Shown here one piece after another: positions 37,921-51,433 of a stretch of 64,000 nt of DNA (the stretch's first letter is position 1; every line of letters begins with the position of its first letter). Position numbers and translations under genes: made by a program. The notes below the pieces were generated by a model. The model saw nothing but the letters and a program-made list of their open reading frames with translations, had not been told where the DNA came from and did no database searches. Source of the DNA: Setophaga petechia (lineage: Eukaryota > Chordata > Aves > Passeriformes > Parulidae); NCBI GenBank assembly GCA_024362935.1, contig JANCRA010000019.1, positions 6,320,501-6,384,500 of the forward strand. The letters run 5' to 3'.

Positions 37921-40221
37921 ATCTGCAAATAACTCATTCCTGAACAAAATAGCCATTTATTTCAATGGCACATTTTTGCTACCAAAGATGGAAAATGGAT
38001 GCATTCACATTTACAGGGAGGTTGACAGAGAGGGAGCTCCAGCAGCTGAGGCTGGCAAATGGCATTTTTAGGCTTGAGCCTTTTCTCTTGGAGCCAGCCC
38101 ATTGTAGATAAACAAGTGTTCAGAGAAAGACAGATTGCTGCTCTTGTCTATTAATCAAAACCCTTACTAGACATGTGGAAAGTGCAGACTCACCTCCTTG
38201 CACCAAACCAGATACTATAACTGCCTTGTTCTCCCATATGCTGACCAAATGAGCCTGTTCCACCAGTAATGGTTTTCATTTCATCCATTTTATTCATATT
38301 TAAATTCCCAACAGCAATTTAACCTGTAAATTCTAGTAATAAAACTTATATATTTAAATGTAAATGATAAAGTCATCTCACTATATTTTTAGGTGTGAAT
38401 CTGTATTACTGAGGTAATTCAAATCTGAACTTTGGATTATTGATTTTTATTTATTTTTACCTTGATTGTACCAAGTGTTTATAGGTCATTGCATACTTTA
38501 AAGTCACATGGTACCTGTAGAATGCTTGATACCTCTTAAATTAATGAAGAGTTAGGAAAGTGTCAAAAACTATTCAGACAAGATTTATTTTTTCAGCTAG
38601 TCAGCAATAAATTCAAACAAATGCTGAATCCTTCTCATGCTGCCCATCAGTGACCCACACAGCACTGTTTCACAAACCACAGAGTATATGTCATCTCAGA
38701 GGAGAGTTTCAGAGATCACCTTAGACATTTTCAGGGATGAATCCTCATTCCAAGAAAATGAGGGTCTGGCTCATATAGACAGGTTCACTGAGCGCAAAGG
38801 ATCATGATGAGGTATTCTTCTTTATACTTTTCATAACAATGAAGGATATCTCTGTCAATTAACTTTCCCTCCATTATCAGGAATACTGAAAAATAGGACT
38901 GGCTTCTAGGTACTGAAGAGAATAAAAGAGACAGGAGCTATACTACAGGAGAAGCGACACACTGAATTTATATGTAGCCTGGACAACAGAAGAATGAACC
39001 ATTTAAGTCCCCTGCTCTTGTACCTTTGTTGCCCCTGAAAAAAAAAAAAATTGAATGATCCTAAGGCTGCTGCAAAGAGTTACATTCCTGGCTTTCTATA
39101 GGTGTCATGGGAGGAAAGCAGAAAATCTCTCCCTATAATTAGATTTTCTCTTACTTTGAATGTCCGTGGCAACAAAGTAATGAGGTCTCTTCAGAGTTCA
39201 TGGGCATCCCTGCTGCTGTGCTGAGCCAAACCCCATGAAAAAATCAGTCTCACTGCTCCTGGAAGTGCTTCATGCAGGCACACCAGTTTTTTATGTGAAG
39301 GTCCTCTTTCAGGGTGTTGCCATGGAACCTTGTTAGTGACTCGGCTCTGATAAGCCTTTGCTGTGCAATTACCAGCTGGTGGAATGGCTCAGAGAGCCTC
39401 CAGTCCCTTGGCACTGTGATTAATCTGAGACCCGTGGTGTGTTCGAGCTGACACTGGAATTATGCACCTGGGGTTTGCCTTGACTTGTTAGCCCTCCATT
39501 CAAACTGCTGGTTTTCCTGGTCACCCATGGTCTGCAATTCCAACTTCATAGCTGCTCGTTTACTCCATGGATTAGTATATTTTACCGAAATATATTAGGA
39601 AAAAAATCATAAAGAAATTAAGTAAATATTTCATTATTTGCAACCCAATTATTATTAAGATGGTGTTAATCATGTGAAATAGCAATCTTGTCTAAACCCT
39701 ATGACCTTTCTGCAGATATAATTTCTGCAGCAGCTTATTTCAACAAATTGAACACCAGTTTTATTTATTATTTTGCAGACTATGCTCATGAATAATGTTC
39801 TTTTACAGATTCTGTCACTTGAAAGGCTAAATTAGACTCCACCATTTCCAGATTAATAATGCCTCCTGGAGAGAAGGTGCTTCCAAAAAAGGATCCAGGT
39901 TCAACATTTTTGAATCTATGTATCATATATATTCGCAGCTACTGCTTGCTCTCTCTGTGATTGCCCCATGTTGCTTTAGATTAATGTACAAATGGATTTT
40001 TGGGGTACACTCCACTTAAGTTTGAATTACAACTATGTATCCAGAAGGTAAATGAATTGCACATGACCTTATCATTTTGGTAAGCTTTGTACACCTCTGA
40101 GATTTAAAAAAGATCACTTAAGAAGTATGAATTTATACATGGATCTTCAAAGTGGTGTAGCATTGTGATCTTTTCAATACAATCAAGAAATAAGAAAAAG
40201 AAAAAATAAGAAAGGGTGGAA
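37921..40221. other. Intergenic, possible conserved non-coding stretch
   Basis: No gene was recognised. An A-run lies at 39039-39051. The stretch at about 39180-39545 is less AT-rich than its surroundings, has no repeat signature, and contains homeodomain-like (caattacc, gattaatc) and E-box (cagctggtgg) words close together. Enhancer function would be speculation. Confidence 0.35.
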
Positions 40222-40412
40222 AGTCATAGAACATAGTATCATTAAGGCTGGAAAAGACCTCTGAGATCTTTAAATCCAGCCATTAACCCAACACTACCAG
40301 ATCAATCATTAAACCACGTCCCTAAGAACCACATCTACTCATTTTTAAAACACTTCCCAGGCTGGTGATTCTACCACTTCCTTGGCAGCCTGTTCCAATG
40401 ATTCATTTAATT
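40222..40412 (-). mobile_element. CR1 LINE fragment, 3' end
   Basis: Minus-strand CR1 tail. cattaaggctggaaaagacctctgag, aaaccacgtccctaagaacc and accacttccttggcagcctgttcc follow the same 3' consensus order as the larger copy at 35.1 kb, indicating the same CR1 subfamily. Only about 190 bp remain. Confidence 0.9.
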
Positions 40413-40641
40413 CTGACACAAATTTATCTATAGGTGCAACCACCATAGATATGAAATATATTTGCCAAGTTATAATTTTCACCTCTTGGGGAGGATTTAA
40501 TTTTGGGGGCTTTAAAATTCTACTAAATATTAAAACAGATTTCAGAAATGGCTCCAAAGGGATTTGTTCCACTAACTACTTGATTCCACACTATTCTTCT
40601 ACCACAGAAAATGCATATATTTTTGCTTCTAAAATACTATA

Positions 40642-40695
40642 CATGGACATCCCACTAGAAAAAGAATTCATGGACATCCCGCTAGAAAAAGAATT
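40642..40695 (+). repeat. 27-bp tandem duplication
   Basis: Two adjacent 27-bp copies (40642-40668 and 40669-40695) begin catggacatccc and end aaagaatt. They differ at a single base (a/g), which indicates a recent duplication. No function is apparent. Confidence 0.95.
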
Positions 40696-43580
40696 AAGGT
40701 GTTGAACCTTTCCCATTACTATTTTTAATATTTTTTCTTTTGTCTTTCAGAATTTTTCCCTCAACAGGAAAGACATATTTCCTTTACGAACAAATCTGCT
40801 GCAACTACATTCTGAATACATAACTACTGATCTGTTCACTGCGAGATCCAAACTTAATTTCCACTGCATACATATTTGCATTTTGAGATACAGACATATG
40901 CATGTTTAGAAGATGCAATGTGAGATAAAATAGGACAGCCTCCCTGGTTCAAATTTAGATTTTTTTTATCTTCTGAACTACCAAATTTGTTCTATCCTGA
41001 TGAGCTTAGTGACTTCTCCTCAATTAAAAAAAAAATTGTTCTACACCCATTAAGAATTTCATTTAAGCAGCATAAAGACAGTTATATGAAAAGAAAGAAA
41101 ATGGTAGATGGTATTGAACATCTTCTGAGAGTTGTGTAGTTTTACCAATACCATCATTCCACTTTTTATGTAAAGTCAAATTGTCAGTAGTCAAAAATCA
41201 TCAAAATCTAAAAAGTCAGGTTATGCCTGACTTACAAGGAAAACACTTCCAGAATGAATAATATTTGAGAAGCTTGTTTAACCTACTCTGTTCTAAATAC
41301 ATTTCCACTGAAAACTGGAAAACCAGAATAAACATTAAGAAAATATGCTTCCTTTGAAAAACTTTCCTAATGGCTTTGATGGCTACAAGTAGTTGGGATT
41401 AAGCCACTTGGTCAAATCACCAAATTCAGCAAAACAAGCACAAGATTGTGGCCCCACAGTAGCCAACAGAAAAGCACCATCAGCAATCCCTGGAGAAGAA
41501 CAAGTGATCTTCATCTACAATAAGCAAAGAAAGTCTCCCCCTGCCCCTTCTCATATTCCCCAGTGGAGGGCTTTTCCCAGAGGGTTTAAAATCAGCCTTT
41601 AAGTTACTGCTGCAGCAGGAGGATGCTCAAATGTTGCCCTGATACACTGCTTTTCAGATTTTTAGGCAAACTTTTAATACTGGATCTGCTTGAACTTTTT
41701 TCTTCATCCTAATTTTCAGCCTTTGTTGATTTTGAGACAAATTGGTAAAGAAAAGAAAAGAATACACAGAGGGAAAGGACAAAGAGGAATATTATATGGC
41801 TGGGGAGACAGGATAAAGAAACAGGCAGAGACAAACAAAAGCAGAGGGTTGTTTGCCTTCTACCTTTAGACTAAAACATAATAACTGTAGAAACTACATG
41901 GAAAAAATATTTTTATAAGGTCTGTAGAGAGAGTCCAGTCTAAGAAAATACTCTGTGATTATTTTTTAGTTTCTGAACAGAGACAGTAAACATAATTCTG
42001 AGCACTTGAATAGTTTTTTTCTACCTGTTCCATATTAACATTTTTTTCCATAACATTTCCCATCAGCACACAAATCTTTGAATGACATATAATAAAAGCA
42101 GCTGAAAATACAAGGATTAAAGTGGTATCTCTGCATATTTTTCCAAAACTGAGCCACAGAACAGTAACATCCAGAAGCTTTGATTTTTCTGGCCTGCAGC
42201 AAGCACAAGACTCAAGGCTCTCCAAGTCGGACTAAGGGGAATTACAAGTGCAGGAAATCAGTACTACTACCATTTTACAGTTTATTTTACTGCTCATCCT
42301 TTTCTACTACAAGCCACGTTCAGCAGGGCATCTTCCAAGCTTCCAACATTCAATCACTATGTTCATGTGTTCCTCCATGTTGCCTTTTTGCTTCAGAAGC
42401 CCCTAGGAAATACCATAAAATTACTTATTTTCCACATCATTGCAAAGTGGATGTGAAAACTAACCTCCTTTAAAATCACACCCATTAAGTTCATTTTTAA
42501 AAATTGCTTTGAAGTAAATCACCCAAATAACTTGAATTTAGACTTGCAAAAAAACCCAGATCCTCTGGAGTTCTGTGATTTCACTGCTTGATGTCTGCAG
42601 GTACTCAGCAGTTTTGTTGGACTCTTTTATTATCTGCTCTTCTGTAGTCTGATATGGAGAACGTTCTAGAGCCACAAGAGTAGACTCAGGCAGGCCCATG
42701 AGTTGATAAACCTTTGTTGCCTTCACCTCTACCACTGTAAAATTAACTTCTTTTTGGGAATCAGAAAAACAAAAGTTGTGTTGAAAACAGCAGAAAATCA
42801 ACCCTGGGTTAAAGGATTATTCCCCATTTCTCTGCCTCTGCCTTCTAGTCTTCTCCTTTCAAAACCCTGACTGAAGTCTTTGATCCAAGAATTATTTACA
42901 GAAAAAAAAAAAATAGAGATACCATTTCACAAACTAATTTGGTATTTCCAATATGAATGGCAGTAAATCTGAGGTAATAAAAGCAAAACTAAAAATAGAG
43001 GGAAAATCCTAAGCATTTTCCAAAACAAATACAGAATAAAAAACATTGATTTCTTCACCATTATGACTGTATCTGACATTTACAGTGTTTATGGGTTTTA
43101 GAAAACACAGTAAGGAAATTTTGGGTGCATGAAAGATAGAATTTTTCTACACTGAATTCTTCCTAACTGCATATCCTGCCCTCTTTAAAAATCTTTAAAC
43201 AGCTTTCTACTTAGTTCTTATGTGGAAAACTTTGCATATGCTTTTGTAAGAAGAATTTGATGAACTACCTCTTTGCTGTTAAATAATAAAAAAAACTACT
43301 TGAAAGGACAGTTATATTGTCATGTGAGTGCTTCTAATTAAACCTATATAAAACTACCATGAATGATTGTCTAAGTAAAATAACAGTAATTTAGTATGAA
43401 AGCAGTTTTTCAAGCTTGTTTTGATTATGAACATAATTAAATAAAGTATTTAATATTTGAAAGGGGGACCAAGGATGGATATCAAGTGGCATTTTTAATT
43501 TTAGAAAAGAAATACAAGTAACAAATACTGGTTTTGCTATGACATCAACACAATCTTCATGGCTACTATAGAATGCAAAA
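40696..43580. other. Intergenic, nothing firmly recognised
   Basis: AT-rich DNA. A minus-strand open frame at 42538..42801 (87 codons) has protein-like composition (charged, Thr/Glu-rich, few low-complexity runs) but no family I recognise and no good flanking splice sites. It could be a decayed retrocopy or chance. Confidence 0.4.
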
Positions 43581-43610
43581 ATATAATCCAACATAATTGT
43601 TGGATTATAT
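43581..43610. repeat. Perfect 12-bp inverted repeat (hairpin)
   Basis: Arms atataatccaac (43581-43592) and gttggattatat (43599-43610) are exact complements around a 6-base loop. The hairpin directly precedes the tandem repeat tract. Confidence 0.9.
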
Positions 43611-43722
43611 TATATTATATTAATTCTATTCTACTCTATTCTATTACAAGATAATTGTCTATCTAGTTTATATACAGTCTATCAAGTTTATATAGACATT
43701 CTATCTAGTTTATATATGTTTT
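43605..43722 (+). repeat. Tandem repeat tract (tatat, tctat and tctatctagtttatata units)
   Basis: Short tatat and tctat runs lead into three 17-bp copies of tctatcWagtttatata at 43658, 43678 and 43700, with a period of 20-22 bp. This is simple-sequence expansion with no coding content. Confidence 0.85.
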
Positions 43723-44907
43723 GCAGAGATTACATCCTTCCAGTCTAGAGAAAAATGTAGAACATGCTGTTTCTGAAGTTAATCAGCACACTGTTCCCAG
43801 AGAAACACTCAATCTAGACTTAGAGGCACTAAGAGATTGTGAAAAATGCACTGTCCCTAGCACACAAGTGGTGCTCAAACTGGCATTTGGAAAACACAAA
43901 TTTATGAAACGCTTCATCATATAGTACATTTTTAAGTGTACTTGGTTTGGATGGAATTATGTGTACATCAGTTCTGTTGGTTTCTACTTTCCTGATATAA
44001 ATAATGAAATAGTGCACTGTTCCCCAGACAGCTAACCTAAAGCAAGCCAGGTCAGTGATCACCATGGAGACCTTTAAGAACTCATAAATGCTTAAAAAAT
44101 AAAATCAGCTGTCCTAGAAGAACTAGAATAATTCCTGTGCTTTTTAAAACCACCTTCTTTATCCTCTGCCTCATATGGGGCTCCTCCTGTGCTCTCTCTT
44201 TGCCATCCAACCACTCAACTTCACTAAATGCATCTCATGAATTAAGTACTTTTGATGAATCCTTCGACAAACTGTGTTAAAATTGGCCAATAACTTTAAA
44301 AGCCATTATAAGAAACAGAAAGAAAGATACAGGTCACATTTAGTTTTCTTAATTTTGCCTAAAAACAAGTGATGCAATTTGATACTACTGAACTGTAGGC
44401 ACCCTGTACACAGCACAAGATCACCATGGCATACATCCAAAACTGACTAGGTTCCTAAGGCTGGAGATTGAAAGAAGATAGGATTCTGAAAACACTGGTA
44501 TCTCACCCTCCAGTCCCATGAAGCTGAGGTTTTTACAAGTAGAAACCAGCCTCAGAAAAGTTAAAGATGCACAGAAATTTCTCTTCTTTCAGGATAAATT
44601 TTGTGCATAAAAATGAGTCCCTACAGAGGAATGCGTTGGAGAACTGGGTTGTAACAACAGCAGAAGGAAGGAATGGTCTTCCATGAGTTACTGTGTAATC
44701 TATTTTTCTTATATAAAGAAAAGAAAAAAAAAACAACAAACAGAATAAAAACTGTGAAGATGAACTCCTTACAAGGAAAAATGTTGACAAAAAATAACTC
44801 TGTGACAACAAGTCTACAAAGAATTTTTTCACAAGACACATACCTGTTAGGCCAGTTTCCAAGGATGATCAAGTAAATTATCAGAGGACTGTAACATTGA
44901 TCTTATG
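43723..44907. other. Intergenic, nothing recognised
   Basis: Unique AT-rich sequence with short open frames only. Confidence 0.5.
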
Positions 44908-45305
44908 AAGAAAGTCTGAGAGGGTTGGGGTTTTTCAGTCTGGAGAAGAAAAGGCTCCAAGGAGATTTCACTGTGACATTTCCATGCTTGAAAGGGGCTT
45001 ACAACAAAGACAGAAAGACTTTACAGCAGAGCCTATAAAGGCAATACAAAGGCAAACAGTTTTAAACTGAGAGTAGGTTTAAACTGGAAGGAATTTCTTG
45101 TGGTGGGAGTGGTAAGACACTGGAACAAGTTGCCCAGAGAAGCCGTGGATGCCTCATTGTTGGAAGTGTTCAAGGCCAGATTGGACAGGGCTTTGAGCAA
45201 CCTAGTGTAGCAAAAGGTGTCCCTGCCACACACAGTAAGAGGCTAGGACTAGGTGATCTTTAGAGATGCCTTCCAACCCAAACCATTCTATAATTTTACA
45301 ATCCC
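44908..45305 (+). mobile_element. CR1 LINE fragment, 3' end
   Basis: Plus-strand CR1 of about 400 bp. ttttcagtctggagaagaaaaggctcc, ggaacaagttgcccagagaagc, gtgttcaaggccagattgg and ccttccaacccaaaccattc appear in the canonical order of the CR1 3' end, finishing in degraded octamers. The 3' type matches the element at 0.48 kb. It is 5'-truncated and not coding. Confidence 0.93.
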
Positions 45306-48300
45306 GTAATTTTTATCCTTTCTAAGCCTGGTTTAATAATGAAATCTACTCATTCAATAAAAAACAAATATATTATCCAAGGTTTATGAGATTAAAACTT
45401 GTAATCAGGAAAGATCAGTGTAAACAACAACTTGTTTAGAAAAATCAGTTTCCAGAAGAAAGGAAGAAAGCCACAAGTATTATTCATAAAAATTAAAGTA
45501 TTTATCAGGAAGAGAGGAGTGTCAGTACCCAAGCCCCATTTGTGGTTACTAAAGAAAGAACTCCTCAGCTATTGCAGCTACATCGAAATAAGGCAAGGGC
45601 ACTGAAGAACAACCAATGCACATTTCGTGAAGAAACAGAGATGTTGACTCAGGGAGAAAAGTTCAAAATTTGGCAGGAAATAAGCATTAAGTACGGAAAA
45701 CACCAGGGGTTTAGAAATAAATGCATTATTTTCTTCCGGAAGAAGATTGCTCAACAGCAGCAGGAAATACAGTGATAAGAATACTTTTGGTCTCTGTGGT
45801 ACAGGAATAAATGATGATCTATGACACATAGCTGAGTGATTTGAAATAGATGAGAAAGCAGAATGAGGAGCCTTTCCTCCATTTTAAAGACAGAAGATTA
45901 CATTTAAAGACAGACATTTCTAGGGACAAAAATTTCATTTAAGTAAAAGCAAGCTACTGGGGCATATATCTGCTAGAACATCAACTAATTTCCCTGTCAT
46001 TTTCTTATTTGGACTAATGTTTAAGATATCAATGAAAGAAGTTGATTTTGCAGAGCCTACCATACTTTGAAAACTGTGTTGCATTGCTAATTATCCACTG
46101 GCTGGATTAACACTTACAAAGTTGGTGGTTTGCTTAAAAGCTGCATGTGGAAACCAAGGAGGTAGGTAAAAAAATTTTATTTTTGCTACAGATTAAAATG
46201 ACTCACATGGACAAAGTCTGGAGAAATAAGTCAAAGGTGTCACTGCACACCCACAAGGATAGTGATAGCATCCATTTGTGACACTTAACAGTTCACAAAG
46301 GACCAAAACGTGTGAAATGATGCTCCATTTATTGATGGAGCAGAAAATGTGATTTTTGACTAACAAGCTAACAAGGCCCAGTTTTGGGGAGAGTCAGGAG
46401 GTATTTAGTATGAAAGCAGTTCATACCATATCTCCTGTTTTTCACCTGGACTTACTGCTCTGGGAAGAGCAAATTTTCTGCAATTTGGTCATACATATGC
46501 CCAGACCAAAAAAACCCAAGAGGCTCCTGTACCTTCCTTACCTTATTGCTTGTTCCCTCTCTGAATCTGCTGGTATGATGGTGTCTTGGGATGAGAAGAC
46601 AGTGACTGAGAGAAGCGTGAATTCATATTTTCATGGAGCTTTTTGCCACCAGTGTTGGAGGACTGTGCTGTTGCACTGGAGCCCCAGAGGGTGCAAAGCT
46701 GTTTCATCCTAAGGAAAGGCTGACAAGGAAGGGCTAAACCTGGCGGCCATTCTGCTGCTCTGTTGATGAAAGCAGCTCAACATCATAAGCAGAGTATGAC
46801 GTGTGTTTGGCACACACTTAGCATATGGCGACCATTTGCACTGGCATCCATCTTAGCCAGTCACAGCCCATTCAAAATGCCAACTCTGACTATGTTAAAA
46901 ACCATGCAATTATCAGACCAGTGGCTTCACTTGTATTTGAAGCTAAAATCTAAAAAGGGATGCAAACTATTGAAAACATTACCTACCCTAAGGAGAAGTC
47001 ATGCCTTTGTCATATTTTCATAAACCAGCACAAAGCTGATGGCTTTCAAATCAACAATTATTTTATATTTGCCTCCTTTTCTAAACTCTTAAGTAATCAA
47101 CATCATGGGTTTGTTTTCTAAAATGTTAGTTGAAATTCTTTCTTTCCTACTAAATTAGTTTTGCATCTTTGTATTTCTACAATTGATAGGATTGGCAGCA
47201 CTTGGACTAAGTTTATGTATTACTTTTTACTTTAAGTATATTTATCATACATTATATTTACTAGATCTCTGAAAGTCTTCCAAAAGATTTTTTATAAAAA
47301 AAATAATAAACACTTGCTTTGTTTGTAAAATTAATGTGTGTTTCAAGATGAGCAGGAAACTGGAGGTGAGGATTTGAGACAGAGAAATAATTTTGGCAAA
47401 ATTAGATTACTGTTTTTTCTTTGTCCAGCACTGATAAAAATGTAGTAGGTAACATAATAAATTAGCTAGAGAATTTTCCTAGTTATGGAAATGAACATAG
47501 ATTGGAGGGTTTTTATAAAACTCATTTCAAAAGCCAGCAGAAATCTTGGGGTATTCTTGAATCACAGGGGAAAGGGAATAATCCTCAAGAATGATGACTG
47601 ACTTGCACTGAAATTTTTCTTTGTAAAGGGTAATGCATGCAAAAGAAAACAGTAAATAAAACTTATACAATATTCTGAAAAGTAAATTATCAGACAAATC
47701 CAATCCTGAGGCAAAAAATCTGCTTGGTTCCAAGCAGGCGGATTGAAATATCCAAGTGGTTGGATTAGAGAGCCTACAAATTTCTCACAGCTGTTCTATA
47801 TGTGGTCACCTGAGGCTCCCAAGATGCTGGGACCCCAGAGAGAACCCTTTGCTGTGACCAGTACAGGTCAGGATCCTGCCCACTTGCCCACATGTGGAGC
47901 AGGAGCACAATTCAGGAGATTCCAAACAGGGATTCCCAGCAGGGATTCCCATGAGATGCCCATCAGCTGGGCAGCTGGAAAGTCCAGCCCAGTTTAGCAG
48001 CCTGAAGATAGTTCTGGTGTGGGGAATAATGCTCATTAAAGCGGGTAGAACAAAACTGACAGTGAGATGTGCAGATGTGACCTTTTGGCATCTGATACAT
48101 CATGGCCCTAATTACTGGGTCAGAAACAGGAAGATGAAGAATACCCATCTCTACCCACAAGTTCCATTGTGTTGCACTTAGTGGTAAGAGACACATTAGA
48201 GCCAACCAGATAAATGACAGGAGCATTCATTCTGCCTAACCCACCTTTCCACTATATCATGTCTAGCTAGTGTGAATTCATCCTACTGCATTTTTTATTT

Positions 48301-48722
48301 TTCAGTCGAGGCCTCTCAGATGTTTGAGGTCTTTTGTCTGACATTTATTTGACAGAAACACCCAAATTACTTTTTGCTAACCTGTCTTCCATATTGTAAA
48401 TTTTCAATTAAAAGAGAAGTGCAATGAGAAGCATTTAATATTTCCCATCCATATTGTTGTCCTGACACAAACAGCAAGGAAACTCATTATGTTGTCTTAG
48501 CATACTCTGGTTTTATACAGCATAGAATCATAAAGTCACTGAGACAGTGCTTCCCCAACATAGAGGAATTAAATAATTCCTAAATTTTTGCTCTAAATGA
48601 GTTATAAATGCTGATGCCTGTCTCTTAAAAGGCAGGAGTGCCATAGGACTTTCAGGACAGGGAGCTGCTCATGGTCATTCCCATTTTCAGCACTCACAGC
48701 CACTGCACTGAGTGCTTGACCT
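45306..48722. other. Intergenic, nothing recognised
   Basis: Mostly unique AT-rich sequence. A short tandem duplication of cagggattccca occurs near 47927-47952. Open frames are short and overlap in several registers. Confidence 0.5.
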
Positions 48723-48929
48723 CAGGGCTGAGGCAGTGCCTAATCCTGGCCCGTGCTGGCAGGGGTCTTGCTGACCACAGCAAGGGAAAATATGCTCCAG
48801 CACATGAATGTTTCAGCACACTAACTGCAGGGGAATGAGAGCTCCTGCTGGCATTACACAGTAAAGTGGTCAAGATTTTACAGCCCTTGTGTATCTGAAT
48901 GCATCTATCCATAATTTTTTCAATGCAAG
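48723..48929 (-). repeat. Inverted repeat, left copy
   Basis: The reverse complement of this segment matches 51717..51907, from cttgcattgaaaaaattatgg to cctcagccctg. I count about seven differences, all transitions, plus two 9-bp blocks present here and missing on the right (around 48747 and 48768-48776). That is roughly 96 percent identity outside the gaps. The family is not recognised. It could be an internal piece of the retroviral family whose LTR lies beside the right copy. Confidence 0.85.
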
Positions 48930-50790
48930 TGCAAAACCTTTTTATTTCCAGACTGGGGGTACAACCAGCTCGGTGCTGAAGAACAACATGAGGCTTTTTG
49001 GTGCTGCAGACATGTTGTTTACAAGGTTAAAAAGCATAGATGGGGAATATCAAAGGGAAAACATTTATGAAGTCTCTCCAAAGAACACTTTCCTGAAGCT
49101 CTTGTGGTTGCTTGAGAAACCACAGCCTGGCTTCTTCACACCCTTTCATTCTTAATATGCTGAGGGTGAGGCAGAAGTGGCAGGCTATAACTGACAATTT
49201 TGGACACAATCAGACTGGATTTAGTGAGGCCAGGATCTCAACCTGAGACCTTACAAAGAAAAAAGATGTCAGTTAGATAAAACATTTTATTGAAGCACAT
49301 CAAAAGGTGCCTCGCCTTTACCCAAGATAATGGCAGTGGTGTGGAAACAAATTAACTGTTTATAATTATCCCTTTTATTTTCCTCATAAATTCACTGTGC
49401 TAGAAAACCCAGCAGCTCATAGGGTAAACCTTGATTGAGAAAATAACCTTTTGATGATGTTTGAAAGCATGACTGTTCTGATTCAACAAAGCCACACTTA
49501 GTGTCACATCAAAGAAATACTGGCTAAACTGAAGAAATTATATGTACTCACTGCTGGAGGAAATCACAGGCTAATGAGTCTCACTGTACAAAGTATGATG
49601 ATGCTACAGCTGTCTCCAAAAGCAGATGGTAAAGACTTAAGAATTACTGAAATACAGGCTAAGATTTGGCCTAAAAAATGCTTGGGGCTAAGATTTGGCC
49701 TAAAAGAATGTTTATTTCTGATCAGAATGGAATTACAATTTTAAAAAAGCATAAAATCCTCTTATTCTTATAGGTGGTGATGAGTGTTAAAGGTGCAGAT
49801 GGTTAGAAAACTGCTTTTTTATTTTGAACTCAATGTATACTGTATTGAGACACAGTAAACAAGAAAATCAATTATGCCATCCTTGCAGTACCCTGTGAAT
49901 TACAGGAATATTCCAAACACAATGAAAATAAACTATGGAGATATTTAATATTTTTTATCTCCTAGGGACAAAAATAATTTTCATTTAAAATTCTATTTTT
50001 TTACACTGAAGTGTAGCTATGTTCTGACACAATGGACAAGTTAAGTGTTACAACACTTTCCAAGTGAATTTTAGATATAAAGATGAAATTTTAGGGAAAA
50101 TAAACAGAAGCAAGAAGGAAAACTTGATGCTGTTGAACAAGCATAAGAGTAGAATTTAACCCAGTAATCCCAGTCATATTCAGAAGGTCAGGAGACCTTT
50201 CTTAATTCTCTCCAGACAGAATATAACCCAACCAGAACAGGATAAAAAATAGCCATATGTGAAACTCCAATAAATTTTTTACATCCCTGTAGGACTATAA
50301 TCTCCTTAGAGCAGTGAAAATCTTCTGAATCTTTTGTAGGTAATACTGGAGTCTAACACATACAGAATCAACGATGAATTTCTCAGGGGGTAAGATTTCA
50401 GATTTCAGGTTTCAATAATTTTTCCCTTTGCATTTAAGAATACCTTGAATATCATTCTCAAGAATGGCATTAGGAGAGTCTGCAGGCATGAAGTACTTGT
50501 CTAATTTAATGGCACAAACCACTTGAACCATGTGGTTGTTAAAATTGGCTATTAACATTTTAAGGGAAGCAGGGAACAAAGCCAGCTTGCATGACTGTAG
50601 ACTAATTTACTTATCAAAACCTAGTAACAATCCCAAAAGTTAAGAAGAGTTTTATTGACCTCCAAGTTACTGAAGCGTGAGTAAGTCAAGCATTCTTCAG
50701 AGAACACTTTACTGGACATTTGGATTTGGCAATAATCCGTTCTTTTATACAAGTTAACGTCACTTACCCTGTTTATAGCCATGAGTGTGA
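48930..50790. other. Sequence between the inverted repeats, no gene recognised
   Basis: AT-rich unique DNA. A 20-bp phrase, ggctaagatttggcctaaaa, occurs twice at 49657 and 49686 (period 29). No coding region or known repeat was recognised. Confidence 0.45.
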
Positions 50791-51413
50791 TTGGTGCTTT
50801 TCTTCAAAGAGAGAGACTGGACTTGGAGCTTCAACTTGGAGCTTAGAGCCTGGACTGAACTAATCTCTGAAGGCCATCCTCTAGCTGAAGTGCATGATAG
50901 GAGACACTCTTAGTTTGCTGTTGCAGAATCCTCTGACTCCTCCCACTCAGGAAAGACTACATCATAGAGTTTTCTTTACCTAGGCTGATAAAGAAGACTT
51001 AACCCCTCATGCTCTGCAGCACTACTGCCAATCTACATTAGATTGCCTCCCCCATTGGCCAGCTGACATGTCCCACTCCAATTATTCATCCCTCATCCCC
51101 CCCTACAGTTTGCTGCCCTTTGCCCTGCCCTTTGCCCTGTGCCCTCAGGTCATTGGTCACTGACCCCACACACACTGAAGTCGTGCTGACCACATGGTTC
51201 TGTCTTTTGTCCCTGGTCCCTTTGGTGTGGTGAATGCAATAAACACTCACTGAAATATATCAGGCAAAGAGCCTTCCTGTTTTTCCTCCACTGACCTCTC
51301 TGTGGCATGTGCATGGACTTGAAATGGCTGCTCTTGTGGCCTTACTCTGAGCAGCTTCTGGAGACATTTCAGAGAAGGTTGCAGCATTGCTACCATCCTG
51401 CCACGCTGCTACA
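50790..51413 (+). mobile_element. LTR of an endogenous retrovirus (left limit approximate)
   Basis: A retroviral-type LTR, plus-oriented. It has an AATAAA signal at about 51238-51243, a U5-like segment after it, and a terminal CA (51412-51413) two bases before a primer-binding-site-like sequence. The U3 side includes an ATTGG box (about 51054) and short G/C-rich direct repeats (gccctttgccct near 51113-51135). The 5' boundary was not located and 50790 is a guess. The PBS suggests a tRNA-Lys-primed, betaretrovirus-like (class II) element. No gag, pol or env frame follows. Confidence 0.6.
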
Positions 51414-51415
51414 AA

Positions 51416-51433
51416 TGGCACCTGAACATTGGG
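51416..51433 (+). other. Retroviral primer-binding site, tRNA-Lys-like
   Basis: Begins TGGCACCTGAACA, close to the complement of the tRNA-Lys 3' end (TGGCGCCCGAACA in functional retroviruses), and lies two bases after the LTR's terminal CA. About 12 of 18 positions agree, with the first 13 positions carrying only two differences. The position and sequence together support an LTR-leader junction. The divergence indicates an old insertion. Confidence 0.6.
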
